A stretch of 24,509 nucleotides of DNA from JBNKEI01 sp050288705 (lineage in GTDB: Bacteria > Myxococcota > Myxococcia > Myxococcales > UBA5297). This document shows positions 24,216 through 24,509 of this stretch, piece after piece (positions within the stretch are counted from its first letter, which is position 1; every line of letters starts with the position of its first letter). The stretch lies in the NCBI GenBank assembly GCA_050288705.1, contig JBNKEI010000059.1, positions 1 to 24,509 of the forward strand, read 5' to 3'. The position numbers and the translations under genes were made by a program. Under the pieces are notes generated by a model. It saw only the letters and a program-made list of their open reading frames with translations, ran no database searches and was not told the DNA's origin.

Positions 24216-24509
24216 CTACACATAGGTAGTTATGGAGCTAACTTCCTGCTTCATCGAGGCTAGTTTCGTTCTAGACTTACATCTAGAGCCAGAGCCTTCC
24301 TCTCCACACGCTGACGCGGTGGAACTCACCGCCAAAATCTTCAAATTTATGGCCGCATTTAAATCTCGATCGTGGCAAGCATTACAAACTGGGCAAATCC
24401 ATTCTCGTATTGAGAGGGGCAAGGCTTCAAGCTTATGTCCGCAGCAAGAACAAATTTTGCTGCTAGCAAAAAAACGATCGGCTGTAACAAGCTTGCAACC
24501 ATGCATATC
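24216..24509 (-). CDS. tnpB: TnpB (IS200/IS605 family) RNA-guided endonuclease, C-terminal part
   Basis: The last 97 codons of a gene that continues beyond the right edge. The zinc ribbon is intact (CSCCGHK, then CPVC), followed by HDRDLNAAINLK, which carries the third RuvC catalytic Asp. The tail ASACGEEGSGS and KLASMKQEV is the usual TnpB C-terminus. TnpB is a transposon-encoded nuclease guided by an RNA transcribed from the element's right end. Completeness and the presence of tnpA cannot be judged from this window. Confidence 0.9.
   Translation of the reverse strand, partial: DMHGCKLVTADRFFASSKICSCCGHKLEALPLSIREWICPVCNACHDRDLNAAINLKILAVSSTASACGEEGSGSRCKSRTKLASMKQEVSSITTYV

Noticed and set aside
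1..24509. CRISPR arrays, tRNA or rRNA genes
   Set aside because: No regularly spaced short repeats, tRNA-like cloverleafs or rRNA segments were seen on either strand.

Overview
The window (about 24.5 kb, moderate GC) looks like a bacterial chromosome segment carrying a secondary-metabolite locus between housekeeping genes. Three features recall Deltaproteobacteria/Myxococcota: the MshEN-type protein with a C-terminal helical tail, the YifB/ComM C-terminus, and a Cys-rich lipoprotein with a concanavalin-like domain. The low GC is unlike typical myxobacteria, so this affinity is a weak inference.

Layout. At the left edge a possible minus-strand gene (1-80) diverges from an MshEN-domain protein (166-966, +), followed by a YifB/ComM AAA+ ATPase (1126-2652, +). 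Convergent to these is a lipoprotein with a GH16-like fold whose catalytic acids are replaced (2701-3612, -). From 3613 to about 4066 there is no convincing gene, only the lipoprotein promoter and a 166-bp palindromic element. A doubtful small Cys-rich lipoprotein lies at 4067-4201 (-).

The centre is a minus-strand operon read right to left: a SAM methyltransferase (22171-22950), one 16.3-kb NRPS/PKS gene (5830-22161) and a membrane-anchored zinc-ribbon/TPR protein (4296-5828) that starts 1 nt after the synthase stop codon. The synthase reads [half C]-A-T / KS-AT-ACP / C-A-T / C-A-T / C-A-T-TE. All four A domains carry nearly the same ten-residue pocket code (DILQLGMVWK, with I in place of V in A4), which resembles glycine codes. 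The PKS module has a malonyl-type AT and no reductive domains. The colinear prediction is Gly-(malonate, beta-keto)-Gly-Gly-Gly, released by the thioesterase. The lack of any epimerization domain fits an achiral residue. No transporter or phosphopantetheinyl transferase is present.

Upstream of the operon is a small one-TM basic protein (23095-23436, -). The right end (about 23437-24509) is a degraded mobile region: a 203-bp MITE-like palindrome, an N-terminal fragment of a metallo-beta-lactamase-fold hydrolase, and the C-terminus of an IS200/IS605-type TnpB running off the window.
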